The notes below the pieces were generated by a model, which searched no databases, was not told the DNA's origin, and worked only from the letters and a program-made list of their open reading frames with translations. A program made the position numbers and the translations under genes. From NCBI GenBank assembly GCA_900454475.1, contig UGSS01000002.1, positions 186,001 to 250,000 of the forward strand: 64,000 nt of DNA, written 5' to 3'. Positions within the stretch are counted from its first letter, which is position 1. Each line of letters opens with the position of its first letter. The stretch comes from [Pasteurella] mairii (lineage in GTDB: Bacteria; Pseudomonadota; Gammaproteobacteria; Enterobacterales; Pasteurellaceae). Below are positions 54,642-64,000 of the stretch, piece after piece.

Positions 54642-54777
54642 TTTTTCTTCCGACTTGGTTAAAATTAAAATTTGTGCGATATTATAACCGCACTTTTACG
54701 AAAAATATGCTAGGATCTGCAAAATTATCCGTTTTATAATGGCACGTAATTTTGTGCAACGTAATGTTAGGTCAATA

Positions 54778-54999
54778 ATGGCAATAAATTCTAAATATTC
54801 AAATCAACAAGTTAATGCAATGCTCAATGATATGATTGCAGTCATTGAAAAACACCAAGCCTCCGTCGATTTATCGTTGATTGTATTAGGTAATATGGTG
54901 ACTAACTTATTAGTCAGCAGCGTCGGTACGCAACAACGCGAAGCTTTAGCGAAGGCATTTTCTGAGGCGTTAATGAATTCCGTTAAAGAGAACAACTAG
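54778..54999 (+). CDS. yejL: YejL family protein (UPF0352)
   Basis: 73 residues from ATG 54778 (MAINSKYSNQQVNAMLNDMI), with TTAGG upstream. The core KHQASVDLSLIVLGNMVTNLL matches YejL. Function unknown. It lies 11 bp before yejM and is probably co-transcribed. Confidence 0.93.
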   Translation: MAINSKYSNQQVNAMLNDMIAVIEKHQASVDLSLIVLGNMVTNLLVSSVGTQQREALAKAFSEALMNSVKENN

Positions 55000-55010
55000 C
55001 GTAATTTATT

Positions 55011-56768
55011 ATGTTGAATATTAAAAACCGTAAACAATACTTGGAAGAAACCTCGCGAAAAATTTCTTGGGGGCATTGGTTTACTTTTTTTAATATTTTG
55101 TGGGCAATTATGCTTGGTACGCGCTATGCGTTTATTATTGATTGGCCCGATACCCTGTTTGGCAAACTTTACTTTTTTATTAGTTTGCTCGGGCATTTTA
55201 GCTTTGTTGTCTTTGTCTTTTACCTACTGCTTATTTTCCCACTGAGTTTTTTAGTCAAAAATCAGCGCACGTTTCGTGGATTAACCGTGATCATCTCGAC
55301 CCTCGGCGTCACTTTATTACTGGTAGATACCGAAGTGTTTTCGCGTTTTAATTTTCATTTATCCTCACTGGTGTGGAATTTATTGGTCAACCCAGAAAAT
55401 GGGGAGTTGTCGCGTAACTGGCAGCTTTTCTTTGTTCCTATGCCATTGATTTTATTAGCGCAAATGGTATTTTCGCGCTGGTCTTGGGAAAAATTACGCA
55501 GTCTTGAACGCCAAAAATGGTTAAAAGCGGTGGGGGTTTTCTTTGTTTGTACTTTTACCGCGACGCATTTAATCTATGCTTGGGCGGACGCTTACATTTA
55601 TCGCCCGATTACCATGCAAAAATCCAATTTCCCGCTTTCCTACCCAATGACCGCGCGGTCTTTTTTGGAAAAACACGGTTTCTTGGATAAAACCCAATAT
55701 CGCCAAACCTTGGAACAAGAAGGGCGTTTGGATGCCTTGGAAATTCATTATCCGAAAGCGGCGTTACACTTTGTACAACCGCCACAAAGCCAAGCCAAAA
55801 CAAACCTAGTGATTATCACGGTTTCCGGTCTTCGCCAAGATGCGATTAAGGCGGAAACTATGCCGGCATTACAGCATTTTGCTGAAAACTCTACCCAGTA
55901 TACTAATCATTACAGCACTGGCAATAATGATAATACGGGGACGACAGGGATTTTTTATGGTATTAGTGCAGAATATACTGATAGCTTGTTGAGCAATAAA
56001 ACGCCTTCGATTTTTTTCCAATATGTACAACAACGAAAAGCACAATACGACCTTGGACTGTTTTCTAGCACGAATTTTAGCGCGCCATTGGTGCGTCAAG
56101 CCTTGAGCATGAATAAGGTGAAAAAAGGTAGTACTGATAATCAAACAGAAATTCAAAGGTTCCAACGTTGGTATGAGAAAGCATTACAGCAAGATAAACC
56201 CGTTGTGGCATATTTAAGTCTCAATATCGCGGAGGGATTGAATGAGGGGGCGTATAACCAAGCGTTGCACAGGTTAGATCAACAATTGGCGCCGGTGTTA
56301 GCACAATTGGAAAATTCAGATGCGGTGGTGATTTTAACGTCTGAACATGGCTATCATTTTGCGCCTTTAGAGGAAAAAGAGGCAATCAATTATTTTGCAC
56401 CCGAGCAAATTCAAGTACCGCTCATTATCCATTGGGATAAATTACCTGTGGGAGAAATTGATCAATTGACTAGCCATACTGATATTTTGCCGACCTTGAT
56501 GAAACATCTGTTCGGGTTACAAAATACAATAGCCGATTATGCTCAAGGTGTGGATTTGTTAAATGTCTCAAATAAACGTCAATGGGTATTAGCGGGTAAT
56601 TATCGTTGGAATGTGATCATTGCGCCTGACGGGGAACAATATCATATTGATGATCGCGGAAGCTATCAAAAATATGACCGCACTTATCAAAAAATCTCAT
56701 CAGATAGACCGCCTCTTGGTCTGTTTTTGGATGTTTTCAATCAAGAAAGCTCGTTCATGGAAAAATAA
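55011..56768 (+). CDS. yejM: Inner membrane sulfatase-like protein YejM (PbgA/LapC)
   Basis: 585 residues. Five N-terminal membrane segments (from about 25 to 210, DUF3413) precede a periplasmic sulfatase/alkaline-phosphatase fold (NLVIITVSGLRQDAIKAETM, HYSTGNNDNTGTTGIFYGI, VVILTSEHGYHF, SHTDILPTLMKHLFG). In E. coli it controls LpxC turnover through LapB and so LPS synthesis. Metal-site residues are partly degenerate, as in the family. Confidence 0.93.
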   Translation: MLNIKNRKQYLEETSRKISWGHWFTFFNILWAIMLGTRYAFIIDWPDTLFGKLYFFISLLGHFSFVVFVFYLLLIFPLSFLVKNQRTFRGLTVIISTLGVTLLLVDTEVFSRFNFHLSSLVWNLLVNPENGELSRNWQLFFVPMPLILLAQMVFSRWSWEKLRSLERQKWLKAVGVFFVCTFTATHLIYAWADAYIYRPITMQKSNFPLSYPMTARSFLEKHGFLDKTQYRQTLEQEGRLDALEIHYPKAALHFVQPPQSQAKTNLVIITVSGLRQDAIKAETMPALQHFAENSTQYTNHYSTGNNDNTGTTGIFYGISAEYTDSLLSNKTPSIFFQYVQQRKAQYDLGLFSSTNFSAPLVRQALSMNKVKKGSTDNQTEIQRFQRWYEKALQQDKPVVAYLSLNIAEGLNEGAYNQALHRLDQQLAPVLAQLENSDAVVILTSEHGYHFAPLEEKEAINYFAPEQIQVPLIIHWDKLPVGEIDQLTSHTDILPTLMKHLFGLQNTIADYAQGVDLLNVSNKRQWVLAGNYRWNVIIAPDGEQYHIDDRGSYQKYDRTYQKISSDRPPLGLFLDVFNQESSFMEK

Positions 56769-57040
56769 CCCAATTTTTCGCTAAACTGATAGTTAAAACC
56801 AATTTTGTTTTTATTAACCAACCTTTTATACTACGCTTCTAGTACCAACAGGACTAGATATAATGTTATTAATCAAAAATCAGAGAATTTTTCATAACAT
56901 TGCTAACAAACATCTCAATGTGCTTTCTCAGACATTGAATATTCGTCTTTTTTTTATTAATAGCTCCTCCTCTTCTCCGAGGGATTTTATATCTACAACA
57001 CCAATTCCCCCTTCCTCGTTTAATTCATCACGGAGCCATT

Positions 57041-58030
57041 ATGCGTAACCATGTTCGTAGTTTTAAAACTTATATTAGAGACGAAATTATCAAGAAAGGT
57101 GGCTGGGTAAATTCTCATGCCCATGCTGACCGCGCGTTTACCATGACGCCGGAAAAAATCGGTATTTACCACAGCAGCAATTTGCAACAAAAGTGGGATT
57201 TGGTGGATGAGGTGAAACGAACCTCCAGCGTAGAGGATTATTATGCTCGTTTTTGCCAAGCCATTGAACTTATGATTTCTCAAGGTGTGACGGCATTTGG
57301 GAGTTTTGTGGACATTGATCCCATTTGCGAAGACCGTGCGATTATCGCCGCCCACAAAGCTCGAGAAGTATATAAACACGATATCACCTTAAAATTCGCC
57401 AACCAAACCCTAAAAGGGGTCATTGAACCTACCGCGCGCCAATGGTTTGATATTGGTTCGGAAATGGTTGATATGATAGGTGGCTTGCCATATCGTGATG
57501 AATTGGATTATGGACGCGGATTGGAAGCAATGGATATTTTGCTGGATAAAGCCAAATCCTTAGGCATTATGTGCCATGTCCATGTGGATCAATTTAATAC
57601 GCCGCGCGAAAAAGAAACTGAGCAGCTTTGTGATAAAACCATTGAACATGGGATGCAAGGGCGCGTGGTAGCTATTCACGGAATTTCTATCGGCGCCCAT
57701 TCTAAAGAATATCGCTATAAACTGTATGAAAAAATGCGACAGGCACAAATGATGATAATTGCCTGCCCAATGGCATGGATCGACAGTAACCGCAAAGAAG
57801 ATTTAATGCCTTTCCATAATGCCTTAACGCCGGCGGATGAAATGATTCCGGAGGGAATTACGGTGGCAATCGGTACCGATAATATTTGTGATTACATGGT
57901 ACCGCTGTGCGAAGGGGATATGTGGCAAGAGTTGAGTTTATTGGCGGCGGGATGTCGTTTCCCAGATCTTGATGCCATGGTCAATATCGCCAGCATTAAC
58001 GGACGCAAAGTCTTAGGATTGGATGTGTAA
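57041..58030 (+). CDS. Amidohydrolase-superfamily metal-dependent hydrolase (cytosine-deaminase-like)
   Basis: 329 residues. TIM-barrel metal-site motifs are in order: HxH in VNSHAHADRAF (residues about 24-28), HVHVDQFNT, HGISIGAHS and the Asp of VAIGTDNICD. The pattern fits cytosine/N-isopropylammelide deaminase-like enzymes; the substrate cannot be told. GGAGCCATT precedes ATG 57041. Convergent with dusC, whose stop is directly adjacent. Confidence 0.85.
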   Translation: MRNHVRSFKTYIRDEIIKKGGWVNSHAHADRAFTMTPEKIGIYHSSNLQQKWDLVDEVKRTSSVEDYYARFCQAIELMISQGVTAFGSFVDIDPICEDRAIIAAHKAREVYKHDITLKFANQTLKGVIEPTARQWFDIGSEMVDMIGGLPYRDELDYGRGLEAMDILLDKAKSLGIMCHVHVDQFNTPREKETEQLCDKTIEHGMQGRVVAIHGISIGAHSKEYRYKLYEKMRQAQMMIIACPMAWIDSNRKEDLMPFHNALTPADEMIPEGITVAIGTDNICDYMVPLCEGDMWQELSLLAAGCRFPDLDAMVNIASINGRKVLGLDV

Positions 58031-58966
58031 CTAAGGCAAAGCGTCCAATTTCTCGCGTAATTCGACCGCACTTTGGCAAGTTTTAATTTGTTCAAACAGG
58101 GCGGTCGCTTCAAGGTAATTTTTCTTTAAATAGTGTAACCATTGTTTAACGCGTGCCACATGATAGAAACCGCTGTCTAGAAGATTCTCTACCCGTGCAT
58201 ATTTTTGCAAAATCGGCACAATTTCTGTCCAATCAAGCGGTGCTTGATTGTGTTTTAGCACAAGGCTTAAATTCGGAATATTTAGCGCGCCACGCCCCAC
58301 CATCAAATCCTGGCAGCCAGTCACCGCCAGACAATTTTGCCCATCTTGCCAATGAAAAATTTCTCCGTTAGCAATCACAGGAATGGTTAATTTTTGCCGC
58401 AATTCGCCAATTTTCGCCCAATTGATCCGATCTGCGCGATAACCGTCGATTTTGGTACGCCCATGAATTGCGATTTCATCTGCGCCACCTTGTTGAACCG
58501 CATCCGCAATTTCCCAGGCAAATTGATCGCTATCCCAGCCCAAACGTATCTTCACGCTGACCGGCAAAGAGGCTGGTACCGCTTGGCGCAAGGCTTTTGT
58601 AGCTTGATAAATTAATTCGGGCTGTTTTAATAACGACGCACCACCATGGCTACCATTGACGGTTTTAGACGGGCAACCGCAATTTAAATCAATGCCGGGC
58701 GAGCCGAGCGAGATTGCGCGTTGCGCATTTTCCGCCAGCCATTGCGGATGTTGCCCCAATAATTGCACCCTGACTGGCGTACCGGCAAGGGTTTTTCCAT
58801 CAGTGAGCAATTCGGGACAAAGACGATAAAAGGTTTTTGCCGGCAGCAGTTGATCTACCACGCGCACAAATTCTGACACACACAGATCGTAGTCATTAAT
58901 TTCCGTTAATAATTGGCGCACAAAGGGATCTAACACCCCTTGCATTGGCGCTAATATCACACGCAT
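58031..58966 (-). CDS. dusC: tRNA-dihydrouridine(16) synthase DusC
   Basis: 311 residues. FMN-dependent TIM barrel: [45 protein letters not shown] (catalytic Cys), [19 protein letters not shown] and VMVGRGAL. It reduces U16 in tRNA D-loops. The length and the APMQGV start point to DusC rather than DusA/B. An uptake signal lies near its C-terminus. Confidence 0.94.
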   Translation of the reverse strand: MRVILAPMQGVLDPFVRQLLTEINDYDLCVSEFVRVVDQLLPAKTFYRLCPELLTDGKTLAGTPVRVQLLGQHPQWLAENAQRAISLGSPGIDLNCGCPSKTVNGSHGGASLLKQPELIYQATKALRQAVPASLPVSVKIRLGWDSDQFAWEIADAVQQGGADEIAIHGRTKIDGYRADRINWAKIGELRQKLTIPVIANGEIFHWQDGQNCLAVTGCQDLMVGRGALNIPNLSLVLKHNQAPLDWTEIVPILQKYARVENLLDSGFYHVARVKQWLHYLKKNYLEATALFEQIKTCQSAVELREKLDALP

Positions 58967-58972
58967 GAAAGC

Positions 58973-59845
58973 CTATTTCCACCCTTTAGCTTTACAAATT
59001 AAGTCGTAAGCCGCTTGAATTTGCTGCGTTTTTTCTTTTGCCATTTCCAACATTTCTTTCGGCAATCCTTTAGCGACCAATTTATCCGGATGATTTTCAT
59101 TCATTAAACGACGATAGGCACGTTTCACTGTATCGCGATCGTCGCTGGCAGAGACGCCCAGCACTTTATATGCATCCTCGACCGTCGGACCAGAGGATTG
59201 ATAGCCTTGCGATTGACGTTGACGATATTGATAATTTCCTTGCGTATAACTGCCTTGTTGAGAATAGCTGCCTTGTTGTTGCGCGTGTTGTGAAAATTGG
59301 CGCGAGGCAAATTCCATTGCTAAAATCTGCTCCAACTGAAAACGGGATAAGCCGAGTTCTTCCACCACCACATACAACACCTCTTTTTCGTTTTCGTGTA
59401 AATGCGTATCGGCAAATGCGGCTTGAATTTGAATATGTAAAAACATCCGCAACAAATCAGCACGTTGTCCACAACCTAAACGGAATTCACGGATCACTTG
59501 ACGAATAGGAAAATCCGCCTGTTTGCCACGGGTAAAGGCGTCTTGTGCCAAACGACGGTTGGCATCATCCAATTGCATTTGTTGCATCAAATTTGTAGCA
59601 AGGGCGATATCGCTTTCGGTCACGCGCCCTTTGGCTTTACTCAAATTACCCAATACCGCAAAGGTCGTCTGCATAAACAAGGATTGACGGGTAATTTTGC
59701 TTTTGAAAAAGCTGGAATTGACGCTGCCAAGTTCGTAGAGTTTTTTGTCTGCTAAATGCCCTAACAACATCCCGATAACAGCACCAAAAAAGCCGCCTGC
59801 CTTATAGCCGACAAAAAGTCCAAGCAGTTTTCCGATAAAATTCAT
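58973..59845 (-). CDS. djlA: Membrane-anchored co-chaperone DjlA
   Basis: 290 residues from ATG 59845 (MNFIGKLLGLFVGYKAGGFF), with GGAG 6 bases upstream. One N-terminal glycine-rich membrane segment, a TerB-like central domain (about 60-170), a Gln/Ser/Tyr-rich linker (QGSYSQQGSYTQGNYQYRQ) and a C-terminal J domain with HPD in NENHPDKLV. It stimulates DnaK at the membrane. Confidence 0.95.
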   Translation of the reverse strand: MNFIGKLLGLFVGYKAGGFFGAVIGMLLGHLADKKLYELGSVNSSFFKSKITRQSLFMQTTFAVLGNLSKAKGRVTESDIALATNLMQQMQLDDANRRLAQDAFTRGKQADFPIRQVIREFRLGCGQRADLLRMFLHIQIQAAFADTHLHENEKEVLYVVVEELGLSRFQLEQILAMEFASRQFSQHAQQQGSYSQQGSYTQGNYQYRQRQSQGYQSSGPTVEDAYKVLGVSASDDRDTVKRAYRRLMNENHPDKLVAKGLPKEMLEMAKEKTQQIQAAYDLICKAKGWK

Positions 59846-59933
59846 TGCGTTCTCCAAACATAATAAAAGTGCGGTTGATTTTGCATAAATTTGGGCAATG
59901 CACAAACTATCAAGATTTCCACCGCACTTTTTG

Positions 59934-60578
59934 TTATTTTACACCGTATTTTTCGCGATAATCGCGCATCGCCGGTAAATATTGACGATATTGTTCATCT
60001 TGTTCAATAAAATGCATCAAATCGTCTAAATCAATAATGGATAAAACCTGACATTGATAATCTCTTTCGACTTCTTGAATTGCCGAGAGTTCCCCTTTGC
60101 CGCGTTCTTTGCGGTTTAATGCAATGACCACCGCGCTTAATTTTGCCTGATTGGCAGCGATCAAATCCATGGCTTCGCGAATGGCGGTACCGGCGGTGAT
60201 CACATCATCAACCAGCAAGACCTTACCTTGCAACGGGCAGCCGATCAAATTGCCGCCCTCACCGTGATCTTTGGCTTCTTTACGGTTAAAACACACTGGA
60301 ATATCACGTTGATAACGATTAAACAACGCTACCGCCACTGTCGTGCCGATCGGAATACCTTTATATGCCGGTCCGAAAATCATGTCATAATTCAATTGGC
60401 TATCTTCAATCGCTGAAGCGTAAAACTCCCCTAAACGGGCTAAATCCGCACTGGTATTAAATAAGCCGGCATTAAAAAAATACGGACTGACGCGACCGGA
60501 TTTTAATGTGAATTCGCCAAAACGCAATACATGACGACTTAAGGCGAATTTGATAAATTCGATTTTATAATTTTGCAT
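59934..60578 (-). CDS. pyrE: Orotate phosphoribosyltransferase
   Basis: 214 residues. [47 protein letters not shown] and the PRPP motif [17 protein letters not shown]. It makes OMP in pyrimidine synthesis. In relatives it lies next to rph; here a restriction-modification pair lies between them. Confidence 0.97.
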   Translation of the reverse strand: MQNYKIEFIKFALSRHVLRFGEFTLKSGRVSPYFFNAGLFNTSADLARLGEFYASAIEDSQLNYDMIFGPAYKGIPIGTTVAVALFNRYQRDIPVCFNRKEAKDHGEGGNLIGCPLQGKVLLVDDVITAGTAIREAMDLIAANQAKLSAVVIALNRKERGKGELSAIQEVERDYQCQVLSIIDLDDLMHFIEQDEQYRQYLPAMRDYREKYGVK

Positions 60579-60606
60579 ATTCTTAAATAATCTTCCTTTT
60601 TACATT

Positions 60607-61395
60607 TCAATGTCTTATTGACATAATTTTCTTGTATAAATCATCAAAGGCTTTAATGTTTTCTGGGCTTTCTGAAAGATTTCTCATATACGAGTCTACA
60701 TCTTCATACTTAATTCTCAAAAACTCCTCAAAAAATGCTTTTCCACGTCTTATATTTGTTAGTTCAGGAATATAAATATTACCCTTCATTTTCTTGTTAT
60801 TGAAGAAAAACAAAATAGGTTTAATTTTGTTTTTTGGAAATTCACGAACCAAGTAGGCATAAGTTTTGATAAATTTACGGTTAATATCAACAAACTTTCC
60901 TGTATCGTGGTCATCATTGTACTTTACTTCAAGGAAGTAAATGTCACCCGTTTGCTTGTTTTGGAAAAGAATATCAATATCATGCTTAATTGATGAAAGA
61001 TTGGGATCGTCATCATTTGCAATGGCTTGTAGTAATTTGGGAAATTCTTCATCAATGTTTATATCATTGTACTGACAAGAACTAATAAAATTATCTATTC
61101 TTGTATCGTTTTGCGTTGATAATTGAAAACTATTACTTTTCTTACCACTATAATCTTCCAAAATAGTATATCTGCCGTCAGATTTTATTAAAAGAGTCAT
61201 GAATGCTTCTAAAAAGTTACCAAATTGAATGTTCATACTTTGTAAAATGCCACCAAAAATACGGTAGTTCCTAGGTACAAAGTGAATTTTTACATCGTGT
61301 TTATCAATTAAATTTTTAAGTTTTTTTTCGCTACTGCTGTTTTTAAGAATATTTAAAACAGCTTCGTTTATTAATGCTTGAATCTCATTGTTCAT
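60607..61395 (-). CDS. Type II restriction endonuclease, HinfI-like (GANTC, inferred)
   Basis: 262 residues from ATG 61395 (MNNEIQALINEAVLNILKNS), with AAGGAA 6 bases upstream and one base after the methylase stop; this equals the length I recall for R.HinfI. A PD-(D/E)xK-like core is visible: HDIDILFQNKQTGDIYFLEVKYND (Asp...Glu-x-Lys). Specificity is inferred from the adjacent HinfI-like methylase. Very AT-rich and lacking uptake signals, unlike pyrE and rph. Confidence 0.83.
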   Translation of the reverse strand: MNNEIQALINEAVLNILKNSSSEKKLKNLIDKHDVKIHFVPRNYRIFGGILQSMNIQFGNFLEAFMTLLIKSDGRYTILEDYSGKKSNSFQLSTQNDTRIDNFISSCQYNDINIDEEFPKLLQAIANDDDPNLSSIKHDIDILFQNKQTGDIYFLEVKYNDDHDTGKFVDINRKFIKTYAYLVREFPKNKIKPILFFFNNKKMKGNIYIPELTNIRRGKAFFEEFLRIKYEDVDSYMRNLSESPENIKAFDDLYKKIMSIRH

Positions 61396-61396
61396 A

Positions 61397-62485
61397 TTAT
61401 TTTCCTTGAGCGAGAGTGTATTCATATCGTAAGCTATCAAGAGACACAAAATTATTATTATTAAAAATATAGAAATAATCCCAACCATTATTATTGGTTT
61501 TATTTAAACTTTTTGCGCTCATTTTATGTATGGACAATTCTTCTTGATTATCTGTTACATTTCCGTTCTGTAGAACAGTGCAAATTGGTTTTTGGTTTTT
61601 ATCAAATAAGGTTTGCCCTACCGTTAAGTAGTTGTATTCAATTAATGTCTTCATTGGTACTCTCGGGGGTTTTGTTTCCAAGGAAAGTAACTCAATATCG
61701 CTAGGGCTTGGATTAATTTCTGCAATCCTTTTTTCTGCTATTTCAATGTATTTAGGTTCACGCTCTAACCCGATGTAATTACGTCCTAAAACCTTTGCAA
61801 CCGCTCCAGTCGTACCAGTCCCAAAAAATGGGTCAAGGATCACATCGTTTGGTTTTGATGATGATAAAATCACCTTATAAAGCAAAGCTTCAGGTTTTTG
61901 TGTAGAATGAGCTTTCTTACCGTCTTCACCCTTAATTCTCTCACTTCCTGTGCATAATGGTATTTGCCAAATACTCCGCTCTTGTTTGTTATTATTTAAA
62001 TGCTTCATTGTTTTATAATTAAAAATAAATTTGCTATTTTTACTTTTTGCACACCAAAGCATTGTTTCGTGGGCATTACAAAACCTCGTACCACCAAAAT
62101 TGGGTACTGGGTTTGTTTTATTCCAAATAACATCATTTAAAATCCAAAATCCCAAATTTTGCATAATGTAGCCAATTCTATAGATATTTTGAAAAGAGCC
62201 AATCACCCAAATTGAACCTGTTGGCTTTAAAATTCTTTTACATTCTGTTAGCCATTCTTTACAAAAAGAATCATATTGGTCAAAGTCGTTAAACTTATCC
62301 CAATCATCTTCTACACCTGAAAATTTTTCGCCATTAGAGCGTAATAATTCCCCCTCGGTTTGCATAAAATATGGAGGGTCAGCAAAAATTAAATCAACGC
62401 TATTGCTTGGCATTATTCTTAAATTTTCTACACAATCGCCTTTTAGAATTGTGTTAATAAACTGATTTATATTATCTTTCATCAT
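61397..62485 (-). CDS. Adenine-specific DNA methyltransferase, M.HinfI-like (GANTC)
   Basis: 362 residues. Beta-class N6-adenine methylase order: catalytic DPPY in LIFADPPYFMQTEG near residue 32, TRFCNAHETMLWC, and AdoMet motif I DPFFGTGTTGAVAKVLG near residue 218, then a C-terminal RAMA-type domain (TLIEYNYLTVGQTLFDKN, NNGWDYFYIF). It closely resembles M.HinfI and, more distantly, CcrM, both of which modify GANTC. ATG at 62485 (or the next codon). It precedes the nuclease gene, so host DNA is protected first. Confidence 0.92.
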   Translation of the reverse strand: MMKDNINQFINTILKGDCVENLRIMPSNSVDLIFADPPYFMQTEGELLRSNGEKFSGVEDDWDKFNDFDQYDSFCKEWLTECKRILKPTGSIWVIGSFQNIYRIGYIMQNLGFWILNDVIWNKTNPVPNFGGTRFCNAHETMLWCAKSKNSKFIFNYKTMKHLNNNKQERSIWQIPLCTGSERIKGEDGKKAHSTQKPEALLYKVILSSSKPNDVILDPFFGTGTTGAVAKVLGRNYIGLEREPKYIEIAEKRIAEINPSPSDIELLSLETKPPRVPMKTLIEYNYLTVGQTLFDKNQKPICTVLQNGNVTDNQEELSIHKMSAKSLNKTNNNGWDYFYIFNNNNFVSLDSLRYEYTLAQGK

Positions 62486-62530
62486 ATCTTTGAAATGCTA
62501 ATTACATACTTAAAAAGTAATACAAGTATC

Positions 62531-63247
62531 TTAATCCACTAATACTGCTCGTTGTGCGACAAAAATGTGTTCGCATCCTTGTTTTGCTAAACTTAATAAA
62601 TTCAACAATTCTTCATGGCTAAAGGGTTCGCCCTCCGCTGTGCCTTGCACTTCAATCATGCGTCCATCTTCCATCATCACTACATTCATATCGGTTTCAG
62701 CAGCGCTATCTTCCACATATTCTAAATCGCATACCGCTTCGCCATTGACAATACCAACCGAAATCGCTGCCACTAATCCTTTTAATGGATTAGTTTTTAA
62801 GGTACCGTTTGCGAGCAAGCCATTGATGGCATCAATTAACGCGACGCAAGCGCCACTGATTGACGCGGTGCGCGTACCGCCATCTGCTTGGATGACATCA
62901 CAATCTAAAGTAATACTGCGTTCGCCTAGCGCTTCCAAATCGACCATGGCTCTCAATGAACGGGCAATTAAACGCTGGATTTCCATGGTACGCCCGCCTT
63001 GTTTGCCTTTTGCCGCTTCGCGTTGCATCCGGCTATGGGTTGAACGTGGTAACATCCCGTATTCAGCAGTTACCCAACCTTGCCCTTGACCTTTAAGAAA
63101 GCGCGGGACACTTTCTTCAACACTGGCGGTACACAATACTTTGGTATCGCCAAACTCCACTAACACCGAGCCTTCGGCGTGTTTGGTGTAATGGCGGGTA
63201 ATTTTAATGGTTCTTGGTTGATGATTTGCTCGTTCGTTTGGACGCAT
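62531..63247 (-). CDS. rph: Ribonuclease PH
   Basis: 238 residues. [20 protein letters not shown] start, [64 protein letters not shown] phosphorolytic 3'-5' exonuclease that trims tRNA 3' ends. Full length, with no sign of the frameshift known in E. coli K-12. Confidence 0.97.
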   Translation of the reverse strand: MRPNERANHQPRTIKITRHYTKHAEGSVLVEFGDTKVLCTASVEESVPRFLKGQGQGWVTAEYGMLPRSTHSRMQREAAKGKQGGRTMEIQRLIARSLRAMVDLEALGERSITLDCDVIQADGGTRTASISGACVALIDAINGLLANGTLKTNPLKGLVAAISVGIVNGEAVCDLEYVEDSAAETDMNVVMMEDGRMIEVQGTAEGEPFSHEELLNLLSLAKQGCEHIFVAQRAVLVD

Positions 63248-63321
63248 TGCTTGTTCCTTTGTTCAAAATTAAAAGTGCGGTTATTTTAACATGCAAACAA
63301 GGAGATCAAAAAAATTTCCCC

Positions 63322-63338
63322 AAAAATACGGTATTTTT
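63322..63338 (-). terminator. Weak terminator-like palindrome after the FkbM gene
   Basis: AAAAATAC-G-GTATTTTT just past the TAA stop. An AT-only stem, so weak. Confidence 0.3.
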
Positions 63339-63341
63339 CTT

Positions 63342-64000
63342 TTATGTTATTATTTGTATTAATGTAATCTGCTTGGGCAATTTGTCACTTCGTGCTAACA
63401 GTTGCTCTGGTATAGTGGGGGATTGAGAACGGTGAAAACAAGCTAAATTATAGTCACAACCGCCGAGAGTTTCAGGTTGTTGAAAGTGGTTATTTGGTTG
63501 GTAACGAGCGGAACAAAACCAATAACAATCATAATTAAGGCTATTGATGTATTCAATGAGTGCTAAAGTTTCATTTTGTAGATGCGCTTCTACAAAAATG
63601 ACAGGCTGAAACGTTTTGATGGTTTCTTCTGCACCACGCAATACATTCATTTCAAACCCTTCCGCATCAATTTTTAACAATTTTAATGACGACAGTTTTT
63701 GAATTTCAGTGTGCGTATCAAGACTGATAATTTGAATGGTTTCAATATGCGTTTCGCCATGAAAATTTCCTTCGCTATTAAACCCTTTATCTAATGAATA
63801 ACTGCCATAATTCCAAGCAGTATCGTAATTAGAGCCTACAATTTCCATCTCTTGAGATTGATAGCTAACACCTTGATTATAACTATAAACATTGGTTAGC
63901 TGATTTAATGAGAGGTTACAACATAAAGCCTGAAAAAGAACACGTTGTGGTTCGAAGCAAAATAACCTGCCTTGTGGAATTTTTTTTGCAATAGGGATGG
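63342..64000 (-). CDS. FkbM-family methyltransferase, partial at right edge
   Basis: At least 219 codons are open from the right edge to TAA at 63342; the start is outside the window, and the internal Met at 63848 is not the real N-terminus. Features: GRLFCFEPQRVLFQALCCNL (AdoMet-site region), IQIISLDTHTEI, SLKLLKIDAEGFEMNVLRGA (family hallmark KIDAEGFE) and PVIFVEAHLQNET. Such enzymes O-methylate sugars in capsule, LPS or glycan pathways; the substrate here is unknown. Confidence 0.88.
   Translation of the reverse strand, partial: IPIAKKIPQGRLFCFEPQRVLFQALCCNLSLNQLTNVYSYNQGVSYQSQEMEIVGSNYDTAWNYGSYSLDKGFNSEGNFHGETHIETIQIISLDTHTEIQKLSSLKLLKIDAEGFEMNVLRGAEETIKTFQPVIFVEAHLQNETLALIEYINSLNYDCYWFCSARYQPNNHFQQPETLGGCDYNLACFHRSQSPTIPEQLLARSDKLPKQITLIQIIT

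Noticed and set aside
56863-57048. 61-codon plus-strand frame before the amidohydrolase gene
   Set aside because: No ribosome site or recognisable motif; Ser-rich AT-biased translation; it overlaps the ribosome site and start of the next gene.

Overview
The window reads as chromosomal DNA of a member of the Pasteurellaceae. The Haemophilus-type DNA uptake signal AAGTGCGGT (or its complement) recurs roughly every 1.5-2 kb in core DNA, inside and between genes. The housekeeping genes (rep, mtlADR, polA, glyQS, dsbB-nhaB-fadR, menFD, murJ, aroKB-dam, rbsDACBKR, cpxRA, yejKLM, pyrE/rph) resemble those of Haemophilus, Pasteurella and Aggregatibacter. I cannot fix the genus from sequence alone.

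Layout. 1-4277: 5' part of a very large trimeric autotransporter adhesin on the minus strand, running off the left edge. 4.5-7.8 kb: CPBP membrane protease, three tRNAs (Arg, Arg, Ser) and rep. 8-13.6 kb: a mannitol operon behind three tandem CRP sites, then an Na+/alanine-type symporter. 13.6-15.1 kb: a complete-looking IS200/IS605-type element with TnpB only, with a probable omega RNA. 15.2-22.9 kb: polA, then glyQ and glyS held apart by three small genes and a MITE-like repeat. 23-33.2 kb: dsbB, nhaB, fadR, alaA, menF, menD, raiA, rpsT, murJ.

33.3-37.55 kb is the most unusual region. It is a very AT-rich three-gene operon with its own promoter and a perfect 17-bp-stem terminator. It encodes a protein with an MFS transporter half and an ATP-grasp ligase half, a YqcI/YcgG-family protein and a canonical small cupin. 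Decayed IS256-family transposase pieces lie on both sides, with a serine recombinase remnant on the right. I see no uptake signals inside the operon. I infer a horizontally acquired mini biosynthesis-and-export cluster, possibly for a small amino-acid-derived metabolite; its chemistry is unknown.

37.6-43.1 kb: folA, yjjB/yjjP, proB, and aroK-aroB-dam. 43.4-49.5 kb: complete ribose operon with a perfect palindromic operator and a CRP-like site. 49.7-50.8 kb: a small YadA-type adhesin with six 42-bp coding repeats, preceded by a run of 16 T lying in a putative promoter spacer (candidate phase variation). 51-60.6 kb: cpxRA, bamE, yejK, yejL, yejM, an amidohydrolase, dusC, djlA, pyrE. 60.6-62.5 kb: a HinfI-like (GANTC) restriction-modification pair sitting between pyrE and rph. 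63.3-64 kb: a partial FkbM-type methyltransferase running off the right edge.

No rRNA, CRISPR array, intact prophage or replication origin was recognised.
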